A stretch of 64,000 bases of DNA from Okeanomitos corallinicola TIOX110 (GCF_038050375.1 NZ_CP150886.1:372001-436000); one strand, 5' to 3'. Shown: positions 54,023 to 63,065, numbered from the stretch's first letter. Notes: generated from the letters alone by a model not told the origin. Translations and numbers: made by a program.

Positions 54023-55582
54023 ATGAACCATCACATAAACGAGCTACTGAATAATGCACCCTGTGGCTTTCTTTCATTTACTGATGACGGTACTATTGTG
54101 ATGGTTAATGCAACTTTATCAGCTTTACTAGGGTATGAAAATGATGAATTAAATCGCAGAAAAATAGAAACTATTTTACCAATTGCTAGTAAGATTTTTT
54201 ATCAAACTCATTTCTTCCCCATGTTAAAGATGCAGGGTAAGGTAGAAGAAATTTACTTTTCTTTGCGCTCCAAGCAGGGAAATAATATACCTATACTTGT
54301 GAACGCTATACGTCATCATCATTTGGATAGTTTTATTACTCATTGTATATTCGTAGCTATTCACCAACGGATAAAATATGAGGATGAAATTCTCAAAGCT
54401 AAAAAAGCTGCTGAGGAAGCTATTCGTTCTCAACGTGAAGCAGAAAACGCATTGAGACAAGAGTATGAGAGAAGTTTATTAGTGCAAAAAATTACTCAAC
54501 AAATTCATGAATCTATGGATTTGCAGGAAATTTTTAAAAATGCTTCGGCTGGTATTTATCAATGCTTACAGGCTGACCGCGTAGGAATTTTTAAGTTTAT
54601 TAATAACTCTAATTTTCACAGTGGGGAATTTATTTTTGAAACTTTAAATTCTCAGTTTGACTCAGCCATGGGGACTATTATTCATGACCATTGTTTTGGT
54701 GAAAAATATGCTATTTCGTATCAAAAAGGTAGAATTCAGTCCATATCAGATATATATCAAGCTAATTTAAGTGAATGTTATCGTCATATTTTGACGGAAT
54801 TTCAAATTCGCGCTAATTTAATTGTACCATTAGTCAAACTTGGCAATTTGTGGGGTTTGTTGTGTGTTCATCAATGCTCTAAAGCTCGTGAATGGAAGGA
54901 TTTTGAAATTGATTTTGTACAACAAATTGCTAACCAGTTAGCGATCGCTATTCACCAAGTAGATTTGTTTAACAAGTTACAAGAAGAACTAATAGAACGA
55001 AAACAAGCTGAAGCTAAATTAAAGCAAACTAACCAAGAATTAGCTCATACAACCCTGTTATTAGAAAAACTTGTGAATACTGATGGGTTAACTAAAATTG
55101 CTAATCGTCGTTGTTTTGATCACCGTTTAGAATATGAATGGGAAAGACTCTATAGAGAAGCAGAATCTCTGTCTTTAATCTTATTTGATGTTGATTATTT
55201 TAAGCGCTATAACGATTATTATGGTCACCAAATGGGAGATGATTGTTTAATTAAATTAGCTCAAGCTACTCAATCTGCTGTCTCTCGTTCTACAGATTTG
55301 GTAGCTAGATATGGAGGAGAGGAATTTGTGATAATTTTACCTAAAACTGATCTCCAGGGAGCAATTACTGTAGCTACAAAAATTCATGCTTCTATTAAAA
55401 ATTTAGCTATTCCTCATCAAGCTTCTGAAGTTAGTGATATTGTTACTATTAGTCTTGGTATTTCCACTCTTATACCTAATCCTTATTCATCAATAGTAGA
55501 TTTTATAGAACAAGCTGATAAAGCACTATATACAGCTAAACAACAAGGACGTAATCAATCTGTGGTATTCTCTGGGAAGTAG
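54023..55582 (+). CDS. PAS-GAF-GGDEF diguanylate cyclase
   Basis: 519 residues from the ATG at 54023. PAS (about 5-115, NAPCGFLSFTDDGTIVMVNA), a coiled-coil linker, GAF (about 155-325, with CLQADRVGIFKF and VPLVKLGNLWGLLCVHQC; cysteines present, but a bilin role is not certain) and GGDEF (about 350-515). The active site RYGGEEF is intact and the RSTD five residues before it fits the product-inhibition I-site RxxD. It makes cyclic-di-GMP, probably under control of the adjacent RsbQ-like protein. Confidence 0.9.
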   Translation: MNHHINELLNNAPCGFLSFTDDGTIVMVNATLSALLGYENDELNRRKIETILPIASKIFYQTHFFPMLKMQGKVEEIYFSLRSKQGNNIPILVNAIRHHHLDSFITHCIFVAIHQRIKYEDEILKAKKAAEEAIRSQREAENALRQEYERSLLVQKITQQIHESMDLQEIFKNASAGIYQCLQADRVGIFKFINNSNFHSGEFIFETLNSQFDSAMGTIIHDHCFGEKYAISYQKGRIQSISDIYQANLSECYRHILTEFQIRANLIVPLVKLGNLWGLLCVHQCSKAREWKDFEIDFVQQIANQLAIAIHQVDLFNKLQEELIERKQAEAKLKQTNQELAHTTLLLEKLVNTDGLTKIANRRCFDHRLEYEWERLYREAESLSLILFDVDYFKRYNDYYGHQMGDDCLIKLAQATQSAVSRSTDLVARYGGEEFVIILPKTDLQGAITVATKIHASIKNLAIPHQASEVSDIVTISLGISTLIPNPYSSIVDFIEQADKALYTAKQQGRNQSVVFSGK

Positions 55583-55822
55583 TTGATTTTCTTGATTTTC
55601 TTCATCTTAGTTCTATAAATTACCTGATTCTTGAATAATTAACCACAGAGACACAGAGAAAAAATATAGGATATCTCATCAAATCAAAGTTTTGATAATT
55701 TATGTTTTTGCTCTTTTTTATATACTTGAAATATTTTGTCAGTAGTTTTTAGTGGTAAGTTTTAATTACAAATTGTAAATTACAAGTTACAAGTTACAAA
55801 TTACAAATTACGAGTTAATATC
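55583..55822. repeat. Spacer with tandem (TTACAAA/G)n heptamers
   Basis: Between the cyclase and DUF4079 genes. About 55765-55815 is a run of TTACAAG/TTACAAA heptamers; about 55643 has ACCACAGAGACACAGAG, a common dispersed cyanobacterial repeat. No gene. Confidence 0.65.
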
Positions 55823-56284
55823 ATGCACCTACCTTCTTTTTTATGGTTATGGAAAATAGCCGCCTGGTCTATGGGTTTATCAATTCTAGCTTATGCTATT
55901 TTAGCAATGTCTGGTTTTTGGTTATGGCAAGTTAGAAATACAGGACGTTCTCCCATAGGTGTGATTTTACCAAGGGGAAATAATTTTGTTAAGCAATTTC
56001 ATTATGCTATCGGTATCACTATGGTTAGTTTGGTACTGCTACTTTTAGCTGTTGGAATTGTTGGTACGTTAGGACATTTTGGTTCTTTGGGTCATTCTTC
56101 ACATTTAGTTGCTGGTTTAATAGTAGTAGCTTTAGTTTTAGTTTCTGCTTTTAGTGCAACTCAAATCAGTGCGGGTAAATTTTGGGCTAGACCTTTACAT
56201 ATTACATTGAATGTGATTCTGTTTGTTGGTTTTACCTGGGTATCCCTGACTGGTTGGGATGTAGTGCAGAAGTATTTACCATAA
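55823..56284 (+). CDS. DUF4079 family membrane protein
   Basis: 153 residues with four membrane segments (about 8-35, 60-85, 93-112, 125-145). The loop motif RNTGRSPIGVILPRGNNFVK and HYAIGITMVSL with conserved histidines (H59, H84 region, H92) recall the cytochrome-b561-like DUF4079 family of cyanobacteria and plastids. Haem binding is suggested by the paired histidines but not established. Confidence 0.8.
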   Translation: MHLPSFLWLWKIAAWSMGLSILAYAILAMSGFWLWQVRNTGRSPIGVILPRGNNFVKQFHYAIGITMVSLVLLLLAVGIVGTLGHFGSLGHSSHLVAGLIVVALVLVSAFSATQISAGKFWARPLHITLNVILFVGFTWVSLTGWDVVQKYLP

Positions 56285-56302
56285 ATTGATGATGTTTTAC
56301 TG

Positions 56303-56860
56303 ATGCGTTTGTTATTAGTTGAAGATGAAAAAGATTTAGGAGTGAGTATTCATAATGCTCTGACTAAGCGAGATTATATAGTAGATTGGGTCGAAGATGG
56401 ACAGACTGCTTGGGATTACCTAAACGAAGAATTATTATCTTTGTCTATAAATGCAGAAGTTTTATTATCTAGTCATATTCCTGATCAATCTTGTTTTTAT
56501 ATTCAAGGAAATGAAAGTCAAATTTATCGAATGTTGTTAAATGTGGTAGGTAATGCTATTAAATATACTCCTGTTGGTGGGGAAGTAAAAATTAATCTTT
56601 TAGCAAATAATAATCAAGGTATAATTACTATTCAAGATACAGGAATTGGTATTCCTGCTGTTGATGTTCCCCACATTTTTGATCGCTTTTATCGAGTTAA
56701 TAGTGATCGTTCTCGAAATACTGGAGGTTCGGGTTTAGGTTTAGCTATTGCTTTAGCTATTGTCCAAACTCATCAGGGTAAATTGGAAGTAGAAAGCCTG
56801 GTTGATCAGGGTAGTAAGTTTACTGTTATTTTGCCACTAATTTCCAAGATAAACAAATAA
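56303..56860 (+). pseudogene. Response-regulator/histidine-kinase deletion chimera
   Basis: 185 residues in one frame. The first about 43 are the start of a response-regulator receiver (MRLLLVEDEKDLGVSIHNAL, DGQTAWDYLNEE) and stop before the phospho-acceptor Asp. From there, SLSINAEVLLSSHIPDQSC continues as the C-terminal ATPase of a histidine kinase (NVVGNAIKYTPVGGEV, DTGIGIP, GGSGLGLAIA). An adjacent regulator-kinase gene pair (RppA-RppB-like order) evidently fused by internal deletion of about 1.5-2 kb. It lacks phospho-acceptor residues and the HisKA domain, so signalling function is doubtful. Confidence 0.8.
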
Positions 56861-58148
56861 CTTCAACTATCATTGATGCGATCATAGCAATGGCGGCGGC
56901 TGTTGCACCTTTTAGACCATTATTGATAGCTAAACTAGCAATTATTAATAAAGTTCCTGTTCCTAACCATGTAGATAGATTAACATGACTTGTACGATTT
57001 TCGCTCACTAAAAATCCCTGAATTGCATTTTGTAATGCTACTAATAATGGGACAATTGTACAGATTAGAATTACTGGTTTGATACTGTTCGCTAGGGCGA
57101 TATCATTACCGATAAAACTTTGTACTATGCGATCGCCTATTGGTGTTAAACTCATGAACAATAATAAAGCAGAACAAGCAGCACCTACACTAATAGCAAA
57201 AGTCAATAATTGGCGATAGCGCAAGCGCTGACTTGTCAGTTCGCTGGTTTGATGGCAATATTTAATCACAATTTGCTGTACCATGCGGGTAGAATTGGCA
57301 ATGACTAACACCAAACCCCAGGCCGCAGACCAACCAGCAATGGCAATTGTAGCATCTTCAGCACGGGCAAGAATGCTAATTAATATAGTTCTACCGCCCC
57401 AAACCACCATCATCGTATTAGCTAAGGGTAAATAGAATTTCCACACCTGGGCTAAATTGCGGGGTAAATTAGGTTGGGTAACTGCTTCCGGTGGTATGGT
57501 TGCTCCAGTTTTACGAGCAAAAATTGTTACAGCTATTGCTTCGACTATCACCCCACTCATGAGAGCAGTTCCGGCTAGGACACCTCCAGATACTTGTAGT
57601 AAAAAACCACATCCGAGAATTATAATTAACGTCAGAAGCCTAAAAATACTAGCTTTAGCCACCGCACGGGGTTGACCGTGGTAAATTAATAAACCTTGAA
57701 AATAACGCCGCCAAGCGATCGCAAATGGCCAACCGCAAGCTATTAATAATACTTGACTAACTGTAGCTAACATTGCTGGGGGAACACCTAACAAACTCAC
57801 ACCAACAGCATTAAATATAATAGGTATACCCAACAAACCTAATAAAAAACTCAGTCCTCCACCCAAAAATAAATTAAACCGCCATAATGCTTTACGTGAA
57901 GATTGAGAACCTGCCAAAGCATTAGCAGCGTGCAGAATCATAATAATCGGACTTTCAAAAAATATCGCCAAAGATTTGGCAATACCTACAGAAGCAAGGT
58001 TATTTTGAGCATCAGGAAGGTGAGCTAATGTAGTAGTCATCATCGGATCACCACAGGCCATAGTCACATCACTGAGGGATAAAGGCAAAAATTCCCGCCA
58101 TAAAGTCCTTAAACTTACTTGTTTAGATGGAGATTCTTCTAATTTCAC
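56826..58148 (-). CDS. Polytopic membrane transporter-like protein (MATE/ANK-like)
   Basis: 440 residues with about 12 hydrophobic segments, two similar halves (REFLPLSLSDVTMACGDPMM and QVWKFYLPLANTMMVVWGGR). The pattern resembles MATE/MurJ-type flippases or ANK-type exporters; I cannot assign a substrate. It converges with and overlaps the preceding chimera by 35 bp, perhaps because the chimera's 3' end was preserved when the deletion occurred. Confidence 0.7.
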   Translation of the reverse strand: MKLEESPSKQVSLRTLWREFLPLSLSDVTMACGDPMMTTTLAHLPDAQNNLASVGIAKSLAIFFESPIIMILHAANALAGSQSSRKALWRFNLFLGGGLSFLLGLLGIPIIFNAVGVSLLGVPPAMLATVSQVLLIACGWPFAIAWRRYFQGLLIYHGQPRAVAKASIFRLLTLIIILGCGFLLQVSGGVLAGTALMSGVIVEAIAVTIFARKTGATIPPEAVTQPNLPRNLAQVWKFYLPLANTMMVVWGGRTILISILARAEDATIAIAGWSAAWGLVLVIANSTRMVQQIVIKYCHQTSELTSQRLRYRQLLTFAISVGAACSALLLFMSLTPIGDRIVQSFIGNDIALANSIKPVILICTIVPLLVALQNAIQGFLVSENRTSHVNLSTWLGTGTLLIIASLAINNGLKGATAAAIAMIASMIVEVICLSWKLVAK

Positions 58149-58177
58149 GTTACTTCTTATTTACCAAAAAAATGGGT

Positions 58178-58324
58178 CTAAAGCCCCGTCCTTCTAGGAC
58201 GGCTTTTCTTTAAATTGCGGATCAACTCTCTAAGTACATCATTTTGAGTACGGCTTGTTTCTGAGCAATACTCCACAAGTAGTTTATATTCCTCCTCTGA
58301 ACATCTGATAGTTAATTTTTTCAT
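58178..58324 (-). CDS. Ribbon-helix-helix (Arc/CopG-like) protein in the TnpB element
   Basis: 48 residues: LTIRCSEEEYKLLVEYC, then SETSRTQNDVLRELIRNL and a basic end RPRRTGL. The beta-strand plus two-helix pattern matches short RHH DNA-binding proteins. The last codons are formed by the left-end hairpin itself. It faces away from tnpB, with 38 bp between start codons, so it may repress tnpB or act as an antitoxin. AGGAGG-like sequence is not evident upstream. Confidence rests on the pattern and position. Confidence 0.6.
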   Translation of the reverse strand: MKKLTIRCSEEEYKLLVEYCSETSRTQNDVLRELIRNLKKSRPRRTGL

Positions 58325-58350
58325 GCCGTCATATTGCCGTTAACTTGTGA

Positions 58351-58356
58351 TATAAT
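58351..58356 (+). promoter_or_regulatory. -10 element ahead of tnpB
   Basis: TATAAT 6 bases before the ATG at 58363, so transcription would start inside or at the coding region (near-leaderless). No good -35 at 17 bp. Shared spacer with the divergent RHH gene makes this a natural operator region. Confidence 0.5.
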
Positions 58357-58362
58357 ACTAGC

Positions 58363-59511
58363 ATGAAAACACTAAAGTTTAAGTTATACGAACACAAAAG
58401 GAATAGACACCTCAAGCGAATGATTAATGCCGCAGGGGTGATCTACAACCATTGTATTGCCCTGCATAAACGGTATTACCGAATGTGGGGTAAACACTTA
58501 AACTGTGCAAAACTTCAGTCGCATATTGCCAAACTAAGAAAACGCAATGCTTTCTGGCAGTCATTAGGTTCTCAGGCAGTACAAGATATTTGTCAAAGAA
58601 TAGACAAAGCATACCAATTATTCTTTAAACACAACAAAAAAGGAGTGAGACCACCAGGGTTTAAGAAAGTTAAGAAATATAAATCTTTCACTCTTAAACA
58701 AGCTGGTTATAAATTATTGGATGGTAATAGAGTAAAAATCGGGAATCGAGTTTATCAATTTTGGAAATCTAGAGAAATAGAAGGAAAGATTAAAACAATA
58801 ACCATAAAGCGTACCGCATTAGGTGAAATGTTTATGGTTATTGTAGTTGATAATGAGCTAGAACCAGAAATCAAATCAACGACTGGTAAGATAGCGGGGT
58901 TTGATTTTGGATTAAAAACCTTCCTGACTTGTTCTGATGGAACTAAAATTGATTCTCCAGAGTTTCTAAAACAATCTCTAAATGCTATTAAGAAAGCTAG
59001 TAGACATCATTCCAAAAAGGTAAAAGGTTCAAACAACAGAGAAGGAGCTAGAAAGAATTTAGTTCGTAAACACGAAGATGTTTGTAACAGAAGACGTGAT
59101 TGGTTTTGGAAACTAGCGCATACATTGACTGACAAGTTTGATGTTTTATGTTTTGAAACTTTAAACCTCAAAGTTATGCAACGTCTTTGGGGTAGAAAAA
59201 TATCAGACTTAGCTTTTGGAGAATTTATACAAATATTAGAATGGGTAGCCAAAAAGAAAAACAAACAACTTGTTTTTGTGGATAGGTGGTATCCATCTAG
59301 TAAAACTTGTTCTTGCTGTGGTCATGTTTTAGAAAGTCTAGATTTGGCGATTAGACAGTGGCGTTGTCCATCTTGTAATTCAGTCAATGGACGTGATGAA
59401 AACGCTGCTAGAAATATTCAAATGGTTGGGGCATCAACCATTGGTTTAGGCGATGTGAGACTGGCTATAGCCAGCAATTGCTGTTTGACCCCAGAATCCT
59501 CACCCTTTTAG
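58363..59511 (+). CDS. tnpB: RNA-guided nuclease TnpB
   Basis: 382 residues. The RuvC-type residues are IAGFDFGLKTF (D), VLCFETLNLK (E) and NGRDENAARN (D); the zinc ribbon is CSCCG...CPSC. N-terminal helices match the TnpB RNA-binding domain (KLYEHKRNRHLKRMINAAG). All catalytic residues are present, so it is probably an active nuclease guided by the omega-RNA from the element's right end. The C-terminus (GASTIGLGDVRLAI) overlaps the omega-RNA region. Confidence 0.93.
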   Translation: MKTLKFKLYEHKRNRHLKRMINAAGVIYNHCIALHKRYYRMWGKHLNCAKLQSHIAKLRKRNAFWQSLGSQAVQDICQRIDKAYQLFFKHNKKGVRPPGFKKVKKYKSFTLKQAGYKLLDGNRVKIGNRVYQFWKSREIEGKIKTITIKRTALGEMFMVIVVDNELEPEIKSTTGKIAGFDFGLKTFLTCSDGTKIDSPEFLKQSLNAIKKASRHHSKKVKGSNNREGARKNLVRKHEDVCNRRRDWFWKLAHTLTDKFDVLCFETLNLKVMQRLWGRKISDLAFGEFIQILEWVAKKKNKQLVFVDRWYPSSKTCSCCGHVLESLDLAIRQWRCPSCNSVNGRDENAARNIQMVGASTIGLGDVRLAIASNCCLTPESSPF

Positions 59512-59528
59512 GGTGGGGAGTATGTCAA

Positions 59529-59688
59529 AAGATTCTAGTTTTAAATATAAATGATGATGTTGACAACTGGGATGAATTTTATTTAACTGGACAATAGGAA
59601 CTTTACCTAATGCTTCGGTAACATTTTCAAACAGTAGTGATGATGGTAAACTTTTTCTGATGGTTGGTTCTGGAGAGTAAGTAAGCAT
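59529..59688 (-). pseudogene. N-terminal stub of a cysteine-synthase-family (PALP) gene
   Basis: Read on the minus strand from 59688: MLTYSPEPTIRKSLPSSLLF, then ENVTEALGKVPIVQLNK and HLYLKLESF. ENxxEAxGxxPxVxLN and the following YxKLESF are the standard start of cysteine synthases and SbnA-like enzymes, just before the usual NPGGSVKD lysine motif. The TnpB element's right end lies at exactly this point. The rest of the gene is not present on its other side, so the target has been lost. Confidence 0.75.
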
Positions 59689-59838
59689 TTTTATTTGGCT
59701 CCATACTTTTCAACTCTCAAGATGCCAAACTGTGATGAAATGAAGATGAAATGAATAATTGGTAATTGGTAATTAAAAAAATCCTGACCTCTGATATTTG
59801 TGTTTACAATAAGAAAGAAAAACCATGAAAATCGAGCC

Positions 59839-60399
59839 GTGACAGCAAATTTAACTGATAGTTCAACCTCTATTTTTCGTCTCTCTCCAGTAATTAGAAT
59901 TACTCTGTTAACTTTGTACATATCGTTAACAATTCCCTTACCATTTTTAGCGGAAGTAACTCAAGCACCTACACCACCGACATTGTTATGGATAGGAATT
60001 GCTATTGGTTTTGTGGGATTATATGCAGTGTTAACGGAAAGAGTAATAATCAATGACCAAGAAATTAAAGTTACTTACCCGGTTTGGGTTCCCCGTTTTT
60101 TTCGCAAAGGTTGGTCTTTATCTTGGTCTGATGTTAAAAGTTTAAAACCTCGCACTACAGGACAAGGAGGTTTAGTGTATTATTTCCTCAGTCAAGATGG
60201 TAAGGCTTATTTATTACCCATGCGTGTAGCGGGTTTTAATCGGTTGGTAAATTTTGTCCAAGCAAAAACAGGTATTGATACCACCGATGTCCGTCCTTTA
60301 GCTCAACCTTGGATGTATGTAATTTTATTTTTTTGTACTCTGTTATTGTTATTAGTAGATGCTTGGACGATTAATACTGCTATTTTGGGTAATTGGTAA
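59839..60399 (+). CDS. Hypothetical membrane protein, probable ABC partner
   Basis: 186 residues from the GTG at 59839 (MTANLTDSS; an earlier frame start at 59800 is possible). Three membrane segments (about 20-40, 52-70, 160-180) flank a cytoplasmic PH-like loop (ERVIINDQEIKVTYPVWVPR, WSLSWSDVKSLKPR). It overlaps or adjoins the ABC ATPase gene downstream. Function unknown. Confidence 0.6.
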   Translation: MTANLTDSSTSIFRLSPVIRITLLTLYISLTIPLPFLAEVTQAPTPPTLLWIGIAIGFVGLYAVLTERVIINDQEIKVTYPVWVPRFFRKGWSLSWSDVKSLKPRTTGQGGLVYYFLSQDGKAYLLPMRVAGFNRLVNFVQAKTGIDTTDVRPLAQPWMYVILFFCTLLLLLVDAWTINTAILGNW

Positions 60400-60437
60400 T
60401 TAAGTCATTAACCTCCCACTCTCCCCCTCTCCCCATC

Positions 60438-61205
60438 ATGCTCAGACTAGAGCAAGTTAACCTATTTACAAGGCTGAAAAGTCAGACTACGAATAATTTA
60501 CCTGGATATCCGATTTTACAGGATATTTCTTTGGAAGTGTTTCCAGGCGATCGCATCACTATTGTTGGTCATAATGGTGCTGGTAAAACTTCTTTATTAC
60601 GTCTGATCAATCGTTTAGCTGAACCTACCAGCGGTAAAATGTATCTGGAAAATCAGGAGTATCAGCAAATTCCTGTAATTGCTTTGCGTCAACAGATCAT
60701 GCTGGTACAACAAGAAGCAAAATTGTTGGGGATGACAGTGAGGGAGGCTTTGGCTTATCCTTTATTTGTGCGGGGTTTATCCAAGCAGGAAATCCAGGAA
60801 AGAGTAAGTTATTGGAGCGAACAACTGCAAATTCCTGATGAGTGGTTAGGACGCACTGAAGTACAGCTTTCAGCTGGACAGAGACAATTAATAGCGATCG
60901 CTCGTGCTTTAGTTGTCCAACCTAAAATTTTACTCCTAGATGAGCCTATTTCCGCCTTAGACCCTGGTAAAGCCACCCTTGTTATCAACATCATCACCCA
61001 ACTAACAGAAGTCTCTTCTCGACCCTTTAAAACCGCTGTTTTCATGGTAAATCACCAACTTGACCTGGCTCAAGAATTTAGCACCCGTTTGTTACATCTC
61101 CAGCAAGGTCAAATTGTGTCAAATCTTCCAGCCACTGAAATTAACTGGGAGGAATTAAAAACCAATTTGATAACGGCACAAAATCAAGTAGATGAAAATT
61201 GGTAA
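60438..61205 (+). CDS. ABC transporter ATP-binding protein
   Basis: 255 residues from the ATG at 60438. Walker A GHNGAGKTS, Q-loop, signature LSAGQRQL, Walker B ILLLDEP and H-switch NHQ are all present. Order with the membrane protein upstream suggests a small exporter or uptake system, but no permease of standard type is adjacent. The alternative start at 60393 would translate low-complexity sequence. Substrate unknown. Confidence 0.9.
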   Translation: MLRLEQVNLFTRLKSQTTNNLPGYPILQDISLEVFPGDRITIVGHNGAGKTSLLRLINRLAEPTSGKMYLENQEYQQIPVIALRQQIMLVQQEAKLLGMTVREALAYPLFVRGLSKQEIQERVSYWSEQLQIPDEWLGRTEVQLSAGQRQLIAIARALVVQPKILLLDEPISALDPGKATLVINIITQLTEVSSRPFKTAVFMVNHQLDLAQEFSTRLLHLQQGQIVSNLPATEINWEELKTNLITAQNQVDENW

Positions 61206-61237
61206 ATTCAATTATCAGTTATCACTGTTCCCTGTAA

Positions 61238-62008
61238 CTAAGAACTTTGAGTAGCCAGGGTAGAACGTTGATTAGTGAATTTTTCTTTTGGTAACTTCGA
61301 TGGTGATTGTGGAACATTGGCGTTCAAAATTTCCATATTAAATCGGTATCCAACATTGCGGATAGTTTGAATTAAATTGGGTTGACGCGGATCAAGTTCC
61401 ACTTTTTTGCGTAATGATAAAACGTGAGTATCAATAGTACGCGGATTATCAATAGCATCCGGCCAAGCACGGCGCAGTAATTCCGACCTACTTAAAGGTG
61501 TTCCACCTGCTTGCGCTAACACATACAGCAAACTAAATTCCTGGGGTGTCAAATCTATAAACTCCCCTTGGAAACGAACACGGCGCTGTACTAAATCAAT
61601 TTGTAAAGTGCCATAATCTAAGTAAGCTGGTGCAGTTGGTGTCCTTCGACGGCGAATTAAAGCTTCTACTCTAGCCAGAAATTCTTGCATTCCGAAAGGT
61701 TTGCTTAAATAATCATCTGCTCCTGCTTTCAAGCCAGTAACAATATCCGCTTCGTTGTTACGGGCAGATAACATGAGAATTAAAGGCTGTTGTTGAAGAT
61801 GTAACCAACGGCAAAATTCAATCCCATCTCCATCTGATAAGTCCGCATCTAAAATAACCAGAGTTGGTTGATGACTGAGAAAGACTTCTCTTGCTTGGTA
61901 AATACTAGCGGCCTGATGGACGCGGTATTCTAGTTGTTGCAAGTGCCAACCCAGTAACGACCTCAGATGGGGATTCCCCTCAATGATTTCAATACAAACC
62001 GAACCCAC
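61238..62008 (-). CDS. OmpR/PhoB-type response regulator
   Basis: 256 residues. Receiver domain (about 1-120; phospho-acceptor Asp in LVILDADLSDGDG and Lys in DDYLSKPFG; the first acidic pair is reduced to EG) and winged-helix domain (about 135-230, LTPQEFSLLYVLAQAGG, RTIDTHVLSLRKKVE). No kinase gene is adjacent. The degenerate acidic pocket hints at unusual phosphorylation behaviour. Function unknown. Confidence 0.88.
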   Translation of the reverse strand: MGSVCIEIIEGNPHLRSLLGWHLQQLEYRVHQAASIYQAREVFLSHQPTLVILDADLSDGDGIEFCRWLHLQQQPLILMLSARNNEADIVTGLKAGADDYLSKPFGMQEFLARVEALIRRRRTPTAPAYLDYGTLQIDLVQRRVRFQGEFIDLTPQEFSLLYVLAQAGGTPLSRSELLRRAWPDAIDNPRTIDTHVLSLRKKVELDPRQPNLIQTIRNVGYRFNMEILNANVPQSPSKLPKEKFTNQRSTLATQSS

Positions 62009-62633
62009 AGTGGCAAGACCCCTTAGCGTCGATGACTTTCAAATTAACAATCTCAAGCTGAAGGTTTTGTAGTCTTTGTTACGTCCCTTACTATTATCTT
62101 TACATTTTCCCAAAGAAATCCTTGCAATAAATTTAAATATTTAAAAATATCCCCAAAAATATCCCCAAAAATGTCTCAAAAACTTAATGATATTTTAGCT
62201 TTTCTGATGTCTAATTTTCTGGGTTTAAAATAATTTGTTCGCAAGACTGAGCCAAAATTTTTTTTTCATCCAGCACCTAACCCCAGGATTGTAGTAAACT
62301 AGAGTAGCAATCTATCAGAAGGTATATTTATTTTACAATTCCAATTTTTCTAAGTCTGACGGCACGGAAAATTTGCATGAAACTCAAATAAGCCGATGCT
62401 GTTGCCAACTTTTAAAATTGTTTAATTCCCAGCTAAAACATAAAAATAGTTTACATAACTATCCTTGACTAAGTTTCCCCATTAAAATCTAATCAGCAGG
62501 TTTTTAGCTGCTGGGGGGTCTGACCCAACGTCAAAATATTAACTTTGGGTTAATACTAAAGAAGGAAGTCAAACTTCACTTTCAAGCGTGAATCATATAC
62601 AATTCCCATTCTACAGAGATTAACACAGCAGTT
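62009..62633. other. Long leader/intergenic region
   Basis: About 625 bp between divergent genes. AAAAATATCCCCAAAAATATCCCC (about 62144-62169) is a short tandem repeat. CTGCTGGGGGGTCTGACCCAAC (about 62510-62530) is hairpin-prone. No gene seen. Confidence 0.4.
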
Positions 62634-62888
62634 ATGCTCCAAGACACACAAACCATTCGCTATTACCAAAGACTTACTGACGCCTTCGTCGAGTTATGGA
62701 ATCGCGGTTATCGTACGGATGATATGCGGATGTATTTGGATGGATTTTTAGCCGCACTGCGACAGAGTAACGCCATTGAACCTTATCTGATTCACCGGTT
62801 AGAGGAGGAAGCAAGCCGTTACTTGTACGATGGGTCAAATTTCGCAATGGTACAACCAGAACCAGAACCACAGCACGGATACTACTAA
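62634..62888 (+). CDS. Small conserved cyanobacterial protein (DUF6761-like)
   Basis: 84 residues, helical: QTIRYYQRLTDAFVELWNRG, then DDMRMYLDGFLAALRQSNAI and YLIHRLEEEASRYLYDGSNF, with a short Pro/Glu tail. Similar proteins are widespread in cyanobacteria; I associate it with DUF6761 but am not certain. No known function. Confidence 0.7.
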   Translation: MLQDTQTIRYYQRLTDAFVELWNRGYRTDDMRMYLDGFLAALRQSNAIEPYLIHRLEEEASRYLYDGSNFAMVQPEPEPQHGYY

Positions 62889-63011
62889 ATACCGTTAATT
62901 GGTTTTTTGATTACTACCGCACATCACCGCAGATGATTATAGCATAATTTTTGCATTGGTCAACTGTATCCAACGGTATGAAATTTTGTAAATACTGTAT
63001 TGAAAAGGTGT

Positions 63012-63045
63012 ATCCCCTTAGCATTATGCGGCTGAGGGGATTTTT
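63012..63045 (+). terminator. Intrinsic terminator between 84-residue gene and synthase gene
   Basis: 11-bp stem ATCCCCTTAGC/GCTGAGGGGAT (one G-T pair) with an 8-base loop and T-run at 63041-63045. Confidence 0.85.
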
Positions 63046-63065
63046 GGGTGATACGAATATTAAAT

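Larger units (their letters stand above)
58165..59528 (+). mobile_element. TnpB-only IS200/IS605-family element
   Basis: 1364 bp. The left end, CAAAAAAATGGGTC, is followed by the hairpin GCCCCGTCC/GGACGGC. The right end is hairpin CCTCACCC/GGGTGGGG followed by AGTATGTCAA. It is preceded by TTTAC (58160-58164), the candidate target/TAM motif. It carries tnpB and a divergent short ORF, but no TnpA (Y1 transposase), so it would move only with TnpA in trans. The two 180-bp elements at 31484 and 51699 share its ends. Confidence 0.85.
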
